From positions 1,027,404 to 1,054,988 of the forward strand of contig FN649752.1 of assembly GCA_000310025.1 (NCBI GenBank): a DNA stretch of 27,585 nt, in the 5' to 3' direction. Positions 9,895-21,141 of this stretch are shown piece after piece. The notes under the pieces were generated by a model, which saw nothing but the letters and a program-made list of their open reading frames with translations, was not told the origin of the DNA and did not search any database. Source of the stretch: Ectocarpus siliculosus (taxonomy: Eukaryota; Sar; Phaeophyceae; Ectocarpales; Ectocarpaceae). Within the stretch, counting starts at the first letter, position 1. Each line of letters starts with the position of its first letter. The position numbers were made by a program, and so were the translations under genes.

Positions 9895-11395
9895 CTACGT
9901 AGAGTCACCGACGTCAACATAACCCTTGGCTGCACTCGAGGTGTCCAACGAAGGCGCAGCAGTCGTCCGCGAAGGATCCGTTTTGACACCCCTCTGGGGC
10001 AAGGGTGTCGCTCCCTGCAGGTCAGTCACAGTGCTCCCACCGCCGCTGCCAACATCGCCGCCGCCACCTCAGCCGTCGCAAGATCTACGAAGGGGATGGA
10101 AGGCTGTGGGACCCTGCCTTGCGGCGTTATCCCCGACTATCGGTATCACTCGACGCTTCGTTTGCGGCGTTGGTTAGCGCCAGCAGGTCCGCTTCGCTCA
10201 GCTCGCCGCCGACAGAGGGGGGCCTGAGAGTCGACGATGTTTTTTTCGAGGGCCAAAACACACGTGTGCCGGAGAGGGGTGGGTGAGGAATCAGCGCCGT
10301 ATCTGTGGCGTTGTTGTTGCGAATGTGTTCAGAAAGAACAACACGAGCGAAATTAGCAATTCTACCTACACAGTGAACGATCCCAGCAGCAGTAGCAACA
10401 AAGACGAAGGTAACGGCAACAGCAGCACCGCACATCAACAACAACCAAATAACGAGAACAATCACGTACTACTGTAGGTGGCGGATGGAGGGATTTTCTC
10501 AACCATCAGTCGTGCCGCCATTCACGAAGAGACTAACCGCCATCGCTGCTACTTATGCTAAAGGAGGTCAAGTCGCTGCCCGACAGAATGGACAAGCTTT
10601 CTCGCTAGAGGCGAGGCGACGGGGGGTCAACACATGCTTTGTTTTCATCGGTGTGGAGGAGAACCCTCAGGATCGATAACATATCGTAACCTTCGCGGTA
10701 TGTGGCGTAGGAGGGAGCAGAGGGGCAAGTGCTCGATTCTCTCTGGCACGGTCCGATAGCGAGTCTTGCGGCTCCACCCTCGGCGACTTATAACTCCCAC
10801 ACGATACACTCAAGAGTCTGCACACAAGAATCACCGAAAGCCAACGAGGAACATTACTGTTGTGTTCTGCGACTTCTACGAGAGGGCCAAACACGAGACG
10901 CGTGTGACACAACGTGCAAGTGGCATGTTTGCGATTGGGGTAGCACGACGAGCGAATGACAGTTTCATGTGTCCCGCCGGGAAATAAGAAACAAGGAGGA
11001 CATGCGTTGCCCCGTACCACGGGGCTTTCATCAAGCGTTTTGCTTCATGACGAGGCTGCATAGAAGACGCGATCATCCGCCATGAGGAGAGACAAACAAC
11101 GCCATGATTTTTGAAAATGGGCTAGCTGTGTTGGTCTGGAATAACTACACTACGCACCACCATCTTCGTGTCCAACTAGAAGACAGCGGACTCCTTCCAC
11201 TTTTCCCACCCTCTCTCCATCTCTCTCTCTCTCTCTCCCTCTCACCAGTTCTCGAACGGATCGGCTTCGCTGAGGGCGAGACGGGGGGGATTTACGCCAC
11301 CGAACCCACCGCCGGACATGCCGTCGCCTTCCGAGAGGGGCATCATGAAGTGTTGATGATGATGTTGATGATATTGTTGCTGTTGCTGCTGTTGC

Positions 11396-11450
<55 letters not shown>

Positions 11451-11973
11451 GCCGCTGTCGATGCAGTCGTTCCGGTTGGAGCTGCTGCAGCTGTTGCAGG
11501 TGGCCCGGAAAAACGGTAGCGCGCGGATCCCCCAAAGGCGACGCCCAGCTGGCATGATGGCCGCCGAGAGCCGCGTTCGGGCCAAGAAGAGGAGGACGGG
11601 CTCCACTACCAGCTACTGGCGGCCCCCCACCAACAAACCCACCAGTGGAGCTCCCATTGCCGCCGACACCCCAGCCACTGCTCGAATAGCTGCTGTTGCA
11701 GCTGCTGCTGCCAATCCCGTTGCTTGGCGCTCGGCCGTCGAAGCGAGGCACCGGCGCCGGCATCGAGCCCCGTTGGAGGTGCGTGGGCGGGGGGAGGTAC
11801 GACCATGCTGCTCCAGCCGCGCCTACAGCTGCCGCCAAAGCGGCTGCGCCACTGGAGGGAAGAGCACGTTCGCCGACGGCCTGATCGAAGTTGCCGTCGT
11901 CGTCGTCGCCATCACCGCCATCATCGTCGCCATCGCAGCGGCCGTCCTCTCCAAAATCGGAACCTTCGTACGG
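9895..11973 (-). CDS. Polyglutamine protein gene, last three exons (model)
   Basis: Proposed minus-strand exons are 11973-11246, 10223-10150 and 10067-9895 (stop TAG). The first follows a strong acceptor: a long C/T tract ending CCTCCTGCAG, then CCGTACGAAGG. It ends AACTG before GTGAGA. The second follows ACTCTCAG and the third follows GGCTGAG. Phases agree at both junctions: TG|G gives Trp, A|GT gives Ser. Introns are 1,022 and 82 bp. The product, over 320 residues, has an Asp/Gly-rich acidic start, an Ala-rich segment, a Ser/Gly-rich region, a run of 26 Gln (17 consecutive CAA codons), a YHQHHHQH stretch, the segment EADPFENW, then PPSVGGELSEADLLAL and a Gly-rich tail. No catalytic domain is seen; Q-rich architecture fits transcriptional regulators, which is inference. 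Alternatively the first exon ends at the TGA overlapping the donor (11242). Upstream exons were not found. Confidence 0.5.
11208..11243. repeat. CT microsatellite at exon boundary
   Basis: About 17 CT units with minor interruptions, ending right at the proposed splice donor of the polyQ exon. On the gene's sense strand it is a GA repeat at the intron's 5' end. Confidence 0.8.
11374..11451 (-). repeat. CAA/CAG repeat encoding 26 glutamines
   Basis: The tract is TTG/CTG on the plus strand and CAA/CAG on the sense strand. The 17 promoter-proximal codons are uninterrupted CAA; the following nine mix CAA and CAG. It lies within the polyQ exon in the open frame. Plus-strand frames read it as polyleucine, an artefact. 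Confidence 0.9.
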
Positions 11974-12129
11974 CTGCAGGAGGAGGAGGGTGGGGAGGGG
12001 CGCGGGGGGGTTACTCGTGTAAACGCATGCCGTATTCGTTACACCACTGACCTTGCATTCCTACCAAACCGGGACAGAGCACGCCGGGCTTTCACCGGCA
12101 CAAAGCACCAAGAGCCGTAAGGTGTTCGG

Positions 12130-13390
12130 CGAGATGCGCTGCATCCTGCTAGGTAAGGGTGTTCGGCATCTTGTGCTTACTTCCTGGCGTACGGGGGAGG
12201 GGGGTAAAGGCGGGTAGAAGACGGATGCCGTAAGACACTCCGCACTACAAGGACAGCGGTTACATGCCGCCATAACGTGGTGCATAGAAAAAAGAATCCA
12301 AGCAAGTGCTTAGATGTGTTCGTAAGTACTGCTTGACTTACCTCAAGCTACACATTCATTCGTACTTCGCCGACCTGAGTGTAACAACGTTCGTGTGAAG
12401 CTGATAGAAGCTGTCACTCCCGTGCCGATAATAATCATTTTACGTGAACTAGAGACGGGCGACTTATGTTCGACATCCTTCCCCAGCGTCCGTTTACGGT
12501 CTGAATGTTGAAGTAGCGCATGCCTGCATGGTATCATTTGTTAGATTCTATTAAGCATTCCCTGGTGACACTATGTACCTTGATGATGCTGACTACAGTG
12601 CACTCCTTGGTTCTAACATGTCAACCATTGTCATGGTGATTGATTGAATTCTTGTCGTCCATGGGGGCATCTTCACACAACGTAAATTCCAAGATGATAA
12701 CCGTAGTCTCCGTTAGGTGAAAAACGCTCAGTATGCAATATCATTGCTGTACCGCGGAACACGAACAAACAGTAGGGCGGCAAAGAGCTGCTTCAGGGTG
12801 TTAAGCATCCTCACAACGTTTGGACAACATGACGGTGGCAGCTTGTCGGAGTGGCGATTCACAACGGCGTGTGGTGTGCTTGCTGTCACATACCACATAC
12901 CTATAGTACACCAAGGTTTCTTCGGAAGCCCGTATGTCATGCTTAACGGATACCTCCAGCTATCGCATCGTACTCTCCGACCAATCTTAATTTACGTACA
13001 TGCGTTTCTGTTTGTTTGCGGTTTCAGGCACGGCGAGACGAACGCATGATGATTGATCGCCTCTCTCTCCGCTGACGGCAGACGACGCACGAAAGGATGA
13101 TAGCCTGTCTGCGATGATGTGGGCATCATTCCGTGAGTAATCGTAGTAGTACCGGGAATAATTGCATCGCGGCAAAGAGAATTACGACAAGTTCACACAA
13201 AATTATGAGGTAGTAAAATGTGACAAATGCACCTTGTTCTGGGGTGTCTGTGTCACTTCTTCAACGCTCGAATCTCACTGCTGTCTGAAAAGTGTGTCTA
13301 ACTCAAATATGGGACCAACTATTTTCTGATAGCCACGTCGTCCTCTCAAGTCTACTTTACACTCTAACGTACAAGTGTCGAAAATACGCT
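12130..13390. other. No supportable gene
   Basis: May contain upstream exons or introns of the polyQ gene, but I could not identify any with confidence. No repeat or RNA gene recognised. Confidence 0.4.
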
Positions 13391-13395
13391 AAATA

Positions 13396-13446
13396 AAGAG
13401 GACGGGTTCGCCAGCCAACCCCTCGTTATCCAGGTCAGGTCCTCTT
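13396..13446 (+). other. Small two-stem inverted-repeat motif
   Basis: AAGAGGAC (13396-13403) pairs perfectly with GTCCTCTT (13439-13446). Inside is a second stem GGGTT/AACCC. This gives an 8-bp closing stem with an internal hairpin. It does not fit a tRNA cloverleaf and no known RNA family is recognised. Confidence 0.35.
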
Positions 13447-13449
13447 ATG

Positions 13450-14030
13450 AGCATCGCATTGCAACGCCTTGCAACACCTTCGCGCATACCATATCTTTAG
13501 GACGATGACGCCGGCATGCGCCCAAACACGGAGTCTTGCATTGGCACAACATTAGGTATCGATGCAACACGGCGTTGAGTGTCTAAATCCATCCACGTAC
13601 ATACATACGGCAATTCGAAGCTTGGAGTCGAATCTTCTTTTTGTTTTTGAAAAGGCGTCTCCAACGTGCGCCTCGAGGGGTGATTTTAAACGTCGGTTTC
13701 GGATAGGAGGAACCACCTCCAGAAATACATGCACCATGTGGCCTGGCTCTCAAAAATTGAACAAACTGGTTCAGACGGGCCGTACGTCGGGCTGACACAA
13801 TATTCACCCAGATACATGGCGGCAGCGTTGTTCTAATTTCTTGAGATGGAAATGAGACTACTTTGAAATAACAATGGTCAATCAAACACGATTAAACAAC
13901 ACGAAGTCATTTTGATTGTGTCCGGCCAAAACTGAAAAACAAACATGAATATGTCACTTGCCAGCGACTCCAACAAATAAATTCATTCACACACCTAGCA
14001 GGAGGGGACACGAGACACAAACCTCAAAAA
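13450..14030. other. No supportable gene
   Basis: Short frames on both strands, for example a 100-codon minus frame at 13583-13885, without a recognisable motif. Confidence 0.4.
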
Positions 14031-14039
14031 CACCAGACC

Positions 14040-14390
14040 CGCGTTATTGGCCAGCGACAAGTCTAACCCATTTTTGTCAGTCAACCGGTTGTTAGCGTTG
14101 TCGATGCCAATAATAAACACATATCCCCCATGACGCCTCCTCACGGGATCCCAGATTACGGCCTTTAGAATAAGCATTTTATGTTTCAGCCGCCGAGGCT
14201 GACGTCTTTTCAATCGCCAGCCGTTTCTGTTTTTGATCCCGAGAATAGCTGAGCCTCCCCCATGCTGCCCCCTCACGGGGTCCCAGTTGTGAATGGCAAT
14301 TAGAAGTGTTTTGTGTTTTCAACCGCACTGAGACTAACGTATTTTCATTGGCCAGCCGGTTAGCGCGGTCGATGCTAATAATAAAAGCAC
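14040..14390. repeat. Degenerate tandem repeat of about 133 bp, 2.5 copies
   Basis: Related segments recur at about 14060-14117, 14195-14245 and 14330-14384. They share a GCCAGCCG-like core and a terminal GATGC(C/T)AATAATAAA. Between them, CCCCCATG..GCC.CCTCACGGG.TCCCAG occurs twice (about 14126-14155 and 14257-14286). The copies are diverged. The array sits just downstream of the MYB exon's donor, so presumably in its intron. Confidence 0.6.
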
Positions 14391-14398
14391 ACACGCAC

Positions 14399-14603
14399 CT
14401 TTGGCGGGAAGCAAATTCCCTCCTGCTCGTTTTTCAAACACTTCTGGGCGTGGGTCTGAACCTGCTTGGCGTTGCGGGTACCGACATATACGGAGATGAC
14501 CTCCCACTTCTTCATGTCGGCCTCCATGTCCTTCATCTCTTCGAGCCCAGTCATAAATCTATCGTGTTCCTCGACGCTCCACCTGCCGACATTACGCGGC
14601 CCG
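14399..14603 (-). CDS. SHAQKY-class MYB transcription factor, one exon
   Basis: The minus frame reads GRWSVEEHDRFMTGLEEM, then KKWEVISVYVGTRNAKQVQ and THAQKCLKN. This is the single MYB-repeat signature of SHAQKYF-type factors: G-R-W-x-x-E-E-H at the start, W at the second helix, V-G-T-R-x-x-x-Q-V-x-x-H-A-Q-K in the recognition helix. The usual SHAQKYF is here THAQKCL. Such proteins bind DNA as transcription regulators in the nucleus (circadian, developmental or stress roles in plants). The exon ends CCAAAG before GTGCGTGT, a good donor. The acceptor is either CTCAG before 14603 or GGCAG before 14582; both keep the frame open. The rest of the gene was not found, so it may be a partial gene or have long introns. 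A pseudogene is possible, but no lesion is visible in the domain. Confidence 0.75.
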
Positions 14604-14619
14604 CTGAGCCCCGCCGCCA

Positions 14620-15635
14620 GTCACATGACGGACCATGAATCCCCAACACGACAAAAAGCAATGGCCGCGGCGTCGAAAGAGTGGGACGGTTCAGAGCCAA
14701 ATGCGGACGTGCAAGAAATTACAGACATAGCGCATGACAAACCAGGGATCACTAATAGTACCGTACGTCCTGGATTTTATTATGCCTAGGTGGGCCTCGC
14801 AATGAAGAGGGGGAGAGCTCGGTTGTGTCTCCTGCCCGAGTGCTGTGGTTTCTACCGTGTGTACCAGAATATGGGCTCGCTGACGGGAACCATCGATTCC
14901 GGCTCGAGGGTCAATTGCTTGTTTTAGGTCGAAAACCCAGCCTAACTCGTGGTATTTCTAATTTCATATAAAAATGAAGTTTCGCATTTTTTTGTTCGGC
15001 CAGATGCTGTTGTTTTTCCTTAATCTTGATATTCGTGTTCTCTGCCGTGCGTCACGCGCTCAGTGCCGTACTCTCTCGCTTTATCATGCCCCTGGTTATT
15101 AGACACATTTGCTCGCCATCAAATGCTGCAAGAAAGGCTAAACAACAGAAACTAAAAGACACGCAGCGGCGCTGGCCTCGCTGGCGCCTCAAGGTGCTGT
15201 AGCCCCCCCCATGAGCAAGGGTCGAACTCATAGAACCATGCGCCAACATCGCACGACACGCCGCAACGCCGAGGGAATAACGCTTAGGGTTAGGTGAAGT
15301 GACCAGGTCCAGTCGAAGACTGAAGCATGATGGGTAGAGGGACTGGAAAAGGAGTGATCGACAGTTTTTTTCATCAAGAGAGAGAGAGAGGGAGAGGAAG
15401 GGGCAGTCAAACAGACAGACAGAGAGAGAGAGAGGCAGAGGTAGAAAGTGAGGGGCAAAGAGAGTATCAGAAATTCCGAGCTACGAGGACGCCCAGAAGA
15501 AAATGTGTAGAGTCGAGGAAAAAACAGTGATGATTGCAGTCGAAGACTAAACAGCGCATCCATCAGACAGTAGCAAGAGTTGAGGGAGTGGAGGAGTGGT
15601 GGGAGGGTGTACTCATGTCGATCGATGCGACACAG

Positions 15636-15640
<5 letters not shown>
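14620..15640. other. No supportable gene; GA-rich patches
   Basis: May hold 5' parts of the MYB gene, not identified. GA-rich low-complexity patches at about 15379-15435. A run of eight C residues near 15206-15213. No gene recognised. Confidence 0.4.

Positions 15641-15641
<1 letters not shown>

Positions 15642-15683
<42 letters not shown>
15642..15683. repeat. GA dinucleotide microsatellite
   Basis: About 20 uninterrupted AG units. The minus-strand frame through it gives a Ser/Leu run and is an artefact. Confidence 0.95.
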
Positions 15684-15685
<2 letters not shown>

Positions 15686-15689
15686 TCCA

Positions 15690-18600
15690 GATATTACCGT
15701 AGTCGATAAAAGGCAAAAGCTTGTGAGTCGGGTCACGAATCTGACAGCAAGACCACCGCGGTAGGGAACGCAGGGGTGAACGTTGAAAAATCGGAGTATA
15801 TTTTTTTCTTGTCAGGTCATCGGGGCGTGGCTGATTCCGATGAAGCAAAGGTAGGTTCTCGGGCACCGCGGTAGGTCATCGCCCTGAACGCATTTCTCCA
15901 ACCACTGCAGCTCTGCCTCCCCGATAGGAACGGGAGGGGCAAACAAGCAGGGGCAAGGTGAGGAAGAAGCAGTAGCAGGCCAAGACGTCGTGGGGCGGTA
16001 ACAAGCAGGTCCATCCGGCCAGCACTACACACCGCTGGCGGTGCCCGTAGTCAAACTGTCTCCGTTCGAATTCGTTACCTCAATAGTATCTGCGACGCGA
16101 CGCCGTCATGAATCGTCCACACTCCCCCCGGCAATGGAAAGAAAGATGCTTAGAGTAATTTGGGTTACATAGCTCTTCACCACAAAAAAAATCGCAATGT
16201 ATGCACAGGATTGCGGCAAACCAATTGTTTGTGTGGAAATTTCCACCACCGGTGCGACCAATGCGATGGTGATCAAGCCGATACGTAGTTTCCAATTCAA
16301 AATAATTCCCCCACGGTGAGGTCAACTCCATCGTGGTAGCCTGGGGTGGCGTTGTATCTTGTGCCGCTTTCGGTACGATGGAAACGGCAGGCCAGGGCCT
16401 CGTTTGTTAGCGGAAGAGTTACTGACAACCAACCGTGAAGACAACAAACTCTCGAAATTAGTGGCGCATTCGTTCTCACCTCATGAAACTCAACCCAATG
16501 CATACGGATGGCCACAGGCACAGATGACGATCCTTTGAGAGTGGCCCATAACCTCGGGGCATTGTATTGGGTCCTTGGAAGACAAGCCTAGCACAACCAT
16601 CGAGCGATATACGTATGTATGCGTTGTTGGTGTTGTTGTGCCCTCAGAATAAACAACCCGGGTTGGGCCAAAACCTCCGTAACCCGCGATTGCTTATGGT
16701 AGGGTCGGTTGTACAAGGTGACGTGCTGCGTTGATTCTTTCGAAGCTGTCAGAATCATGAATCTCTCGTATGCATATAGTACCTTGTGTCCAAGCAAATG
16801 GCAAAGATCTGAAACGGGGCCTGGAAGACTCAAGTTTTGGATGACAAAGAAAGAAAGGTCTTATCCATGCCGAGCCTCTCGGTACAGGCAGATCAATGCT
16901 CTTCTTCCGAAACAAATGGCGAATTTTCGAAGGCAACAAATTGTTGTAGTTCAATATTTATTTTTGGATCCAATAGTATTGACTGTTAGAATATAGACGA
17001 AACGGATTTATTGGCGGTTTTAGGGTACGCAACTTGAGCATTTTCCGTACTACAGGACCCATAAATATGTACTACAACAACAACAGTCGATGTGGATGTA
17101 ACCTTTAGAAAAGGTCACGTCTCCGCAACGTCTGTCGAGGATGATTTCTTCCTCACATTAATTGACGTTGCGGTGAGACTTATGGTTGTTGGCGACAAAG
17201 GCCCCCGGTTTTGCTCGAAACAAAGACGTCTATATACTATTCCATACGAACGAGAGAGGCATGTATGTCCCGTCACGTTTTCAGCTCAAAACTAAAAGTC
17301 ACGGCCTCGAGCCCATGGGTAATCGTTTCTTTGCATCATGCATGCATGCATATGGATTAATTTGCCACATCTACAGTTCAGTTTATCGTGGCTTGACGTT
17401 GGTTGCAAAATCCAAAATAGTAAAGATAAAAAAGTAAAATAATGCATGAGTGAAAATCACACAAATCAGCAGATTGTTCTCCCCAACGACATGAAGTGTT
17501 TGATCGAGTCCTTCCGCCTCCATCCACAGCCAGTCCGTGCCGTAAAAAGTCAAGGAGGGGTGGGGGGGCGGTGAGGTGCAGGTTTCCTCCGATCGACATG
17601 ATGATGACCCCGGCTGGTGCACACGACATTGATTCCGAAGATGGACATACAACATGCAACATACAACATGTAGACCCGTGCCCCAAATAGATTGAATTGG
17701 ACGAAAACAAGTGCTGCGCATAAACCACCCTACATGTAGTATTTGCCCACCCTCAGAATCGCGCAGTCTTTTTCCGTCAGAGAACTGTGGGAGCATTGTG
17801 ATCGTTGGTACAACAAGGAACAGGCGATCTTGATCATTGAGAGAAAAACTTTTATTGAGAAAAAACATTGTGGGTCTGCACTTGCAAAATAACAGATACA
17901 TTTATTGACCAAGGTATGCATACAACGACGGTAGACTATATAAACGGCATCAAGCAGCATTGATTGGTGTTCCAGTACTTCGTACACATAATACGATAAC
18001 AGCAACAGGTCTATCCCACGTTGGACCCTGCACTATTGTAGAGTCTATCCCACGATCGCTGTTGCTTGAGACTTTTATCTTCACCGGGAGTCAGCACAGA
18101 CGCGGGATTTGAGGCATGACGAGCATGCGAGCACCAGACCAGACCATAAAAAATACCCCCACTTGCCACACATCCTGCGAGTAGCGGCATATCTACAGCT
18201 TCTTCACACATTATGTGCTTGCCAGTTTCGTTCAGGATTGCATTCGACGGTTCGAGGGGACTATCGTGTGCAAATGATACTGAGATTATCTGCGCTGCTT
18301 AGTTATGCAAGCCTAAAGTCCGCTGTGGGGCTCGGCCTTGCAGCTGGAGGCTGAGCAGTCCTTCTCTGCATATGTAGCGTCGGTGATTTTCCTGCCGCAC
18401 ACACAGCAGGGCAGTAGTAAATTGCTGCTGCTGCGGCAATCAACCATCATTGGAGATGTGTCGGTCGATTTACTGTAGCACGCCGACGTTTTCCAGAGGC
18501 TCTTGTCTACAAGGGAGCTTCAGCCGACAGGAAGAGCGCGCGACACTCACTGTGATTGGTGATAGCGATGCAGATGTTACAAGAAGAGCACCCGGCAGAC

Positions 18601-18950
18601 CCAGGTGCGGTGCCGAAGGCTATGGATGGAGTGTTGGAATTGAGAGTACCGTCTAGGGGACTCGGCATGTGTGCGACTCACACCACAGCAGTTGCACCGC
18701 GATAAAGCGCATGACAAAGCGCATGAATGCGACGGAGGTGCCGTACCGAACAAGGCGAGGAGAGGGTCTGGACGGAAGACCACATGGGGTGGCCCGGTAT
18801 GGAAATACACAGGGAGAGAAAAGCAGATAGTCCGCGAGAAAGGGTAGGCATGTCAGGCGATGGACTGGCACATACAGAATTTCAAACACCGTTGGAGGAG
18901 CAAAGAGTTCCGACGCGCGGATCCGCGCAGAGAAAATAGGCGCTATCAAA
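15690..18950. other. No supportable gene
   Basis: Over 3 kb without a recognisable gene, RNA or element. Frames up to 172 codons (minus, 17383-17901) show no motif. A short ATGC repeat lies at about 17337-17350. Genes with only short or divergent exons could be missed. Confidence 0.4.
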
Positions 18951-18960
18951 TTCGTCTGAA

Positions 18961-18984
18961 AGGGTTAGGGTTAAGGTTAGGGTT
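18961..18984 (+). repeat. Interstitial telomere-like repeat
   Basis: About four units of the TTAGGG type, one of them TTAAGG. It lies about 100 bp beyond the 3' end of the LINE. It may mark a healed break or a chance short array. Confidence 0.7.
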
Positions 18985-19082
18985 GGTCTTTTTCGCATCC
19001 ATATGAAGCGCCAACAAACGTCCACCCAGACTCCGCACGACATGTCCGATACCACCTCTGTAGCATCTATCATTTCTTCCCT

Positions 19083-19165
19083 GGGGGGGGGCGTAATCAT
19101 TTGTTGCTTGCCGTAGTCATTTGACCATTGACCACGCGTCCCTTTCGAGACGGAGCACCGTTCCT
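19083..19165 (-). repeat. LINE 3' tail with terminal oligo(C)
   Basis: Sense-strand end of the LINE: the last codons (GRNGAPSRKGRVVNGQM, then TTASNK and TGA) run into ATGATTACG and a C-run. The DNA for this segment shares GGTCAATGGTCAAA, GACTACGGCA and the C-run terminus with the ends of the three short elements at the right of the window. Confidence 0.8.
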
Positions 19166-19189
19166 ACCCCTAATAGAGACACCACCAAC

Positions 19190-19869
19190 ATTTGGGAGCT
19201 CTGTACGTTTCTGCCACAAACTCCATAAAAATTTCTTGCACATCTTATCCCCGTCCTCTAGGGCCTCTTATGCCCACCATCTATCCCCAATTATCGCGAT
19301 CGTTTTTTCGCTGTTGTCTAATTTGCCAAACTTGTCCATGTCACACCCCCTCTGTCTCATTTCCTCCTCGAGATCCTCTCTTTCCTTCCTGTACAACTCA
19401 CACTCCCAAACTATGTGGGGTCTACTCTCCTCCGATTTGCCACATGGACATGTGTGTCTATCCTCCTCTTCCTCTCTCCTGCGGCTGGTATACCTCTTCC
19501 TCCGTTCTGGCAAGTCCAGATCGCCTACTCGAAAGTGCAATTTCAGCTTTTTCGCGTAGTCCATGGGGCCGTCCAAGTACGTCTTCATCCCTATCCCTTC
19601 TTTCAACTTCCCGTATATCTCCAAGTGGTCTTCGTACCTTCTTCCGAAGGGTTGCCTCCTCCCTACTGTCTAGCATCTCCTTGACTTTCGTCTTGAACCC
19701 CCCGAACCCTTCCGTGTCCAACGTCTCCTCCTCGTCTCCTATCTCCTTCGAAACCCTCTCTACCACCTTGTCCCATCTGATTCCCTTCTTCCCTGGAGTC
19801 GCTTTTCCCCAAGCTGCCTTGTCAACCATGCATGGCTGGTAGTCTATCGTCCGACATTCTACTTACCTT
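19190..19869 (-). pseudogene. LINE C-terminal domain remnant
   Basis: Resumes after the insertion with YKVSRMSDDRLPAM, then MVDKAAWGK and further helical sequence. A frameshift near 19630 moves to a frame encoding LEIYGKLKEG, FRVGDLDLPERRKRY and CPCGKSEESRPHIVWECELY. The last has the spacing of the Cys/His cluster found at the C-terminus of many LINE polyproteins (C-x-C...H...C). A four-base CATG duplication at about 19848 and a TAA after DRWWA (about 19270) break it further. Function in intact relatives: nucleic-acid binding during target-primed reverse transcription. Confidence 0.8.
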
Positions 19870-21141
19870 GTATGTGGAGGTCAGGATATGGAGATTCGGG
19901 GAGCACAGATACACGTACATAAAGAGTAGGATCTGAGAGGATATGTGATAATAGATTACCGTTCTTCGAGGGTCTATGACTCTTACGATTCCCAACGGCT
20001 GCGAAGAGTTGATGAATCTTTAGGAGAATGGGAAAAGGGTCCACGAAGGCTCGCCCACTCTCCTCGCCACCCTAGCTTGACTGAGTTCGCTCGGTCACGC
20101 TTGGCATTCCTCGCCATATTGCACCAAAGGAAATAGCCAACCTCCGGTGGCAGGACATAGCCACCACACTCCCGGACTCTCTGCTCAGCCAGAGTAGAGG
20201 GCTTCCATATTGGCGTTCGACGAAGCGTTCTATCTTTACAACCCACGTGTGAAACATGGGCTCCAAAGGAGGAGGAAAGAAAAAGGACGGAGGGTCGCAA
20301 CAACAGCAGCAACAGCTGAAAAAGCAAAAGCCGCTGATGACCAAACAGCAGACGAAGCCGCGCCCCGACGCTGCTGCGCCTAACCACCAAGGCTCGGCTA
20401 AGCCCCAAGAGGGACAGTCGACGCCATCCCAAGCTGGGGACACCGCTGGTGCGGCTGCGAGCGTAGCACCCTCGCAGACCGGTAACCGTGGCGGGTACTT
20501 CCAAGCTTTGGTGGGTGGAAGTCGTGACGACAGCGACAACAACAGCAGCGCTGGCGATGGCGCCGAAGCTGTCACCACCCGACACCGCGACACCGACCCG
20601 AACTCCGACGACAATGATGACGACAGCGAAGAAGGCGCCGTTGGCGACGACGACGTTGACGACGACCTCGCGCACGACATCCTGCGGAACCGCGCAAGCG
20701 CCGCAAGCCAGCAGAGCGGTTCGCTCCTGGCAAGCGGCGGGTCGCTGGAAGCCGTTCTCGTTGGAGCGGTCACGAAGGCCGTGGAAGCGGAAAAGACCCC
20801 ACCGGCATGGGTTCTCAACATGCTCATGCCAGGAGCCGTCCACCAGCATGATATCCAGCAGGTGAATCCGCGTTCGCTTGCCTCCGATCTAGATGCAGAA
20901 AATCGTTCTGGTATGCGCACGACAGTAAGTGTTCAACAGACCCCTGCTCAGAATATGAATGTGTCTACACCGACAAATTCATCTATTAACCCGGTACACC
21001 AAAACACGGTAAACCAGGCCTCACCGAACCAGGTAAACCAGCAGACGGTAAACCAGGACACCACTACCCCGGTAACCCAAACCACGGTCAACCAGGAAGT
21101 GATTAGCACGGCACGGTTCACTTTGAAAGCCAATGACCTAA
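19870..21141 (+). mobile_element. About 1.27-kb insertion within the LINE
   Basis: The LINE frame on the minus strand stops matching after KRDMQKLNWQ (21142) and resumes with YKVSRM (19869), so everything between is extra. The left end begins TGTGGAGGTCAGGATATGG and the right end finishes CAATGACCTA. They share AGGTCA in inverted orientation, but no convincing terminal inverted repeat or target duplication is visible. The insert holds one long plus-strand ORF and about 380 bp of leader. It may be a truncated LTR retrotransposon (leader plus gag) or another element. Its age is less than the LINE's. Confidence 0.7.

Noticed and set aside
11104-12120. 338-codon plus-strand frame with a polyleucine run
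   Set aside because: It is antisense to the polyQ exon; the minus strand has sensible composition, a good acceptor and phase-matched junctions.
15190-15240. tRNA-like GTTCGAC box near a C-run on the minus strand
   Set aside because: No acceptor, D or anticodon arm fits; the stem around the box has an 11-base loop rather than seven.
15228-15866. 212-codon minus frame
   Set aside because: Its length is due to GA/CT simple repeats.
20072-20920. Long minus-strand frames opposite the inserted ORF
   Set aside because: Mirror of a GC-rich plus ORF; codon and residue make-up favour the plus strand.
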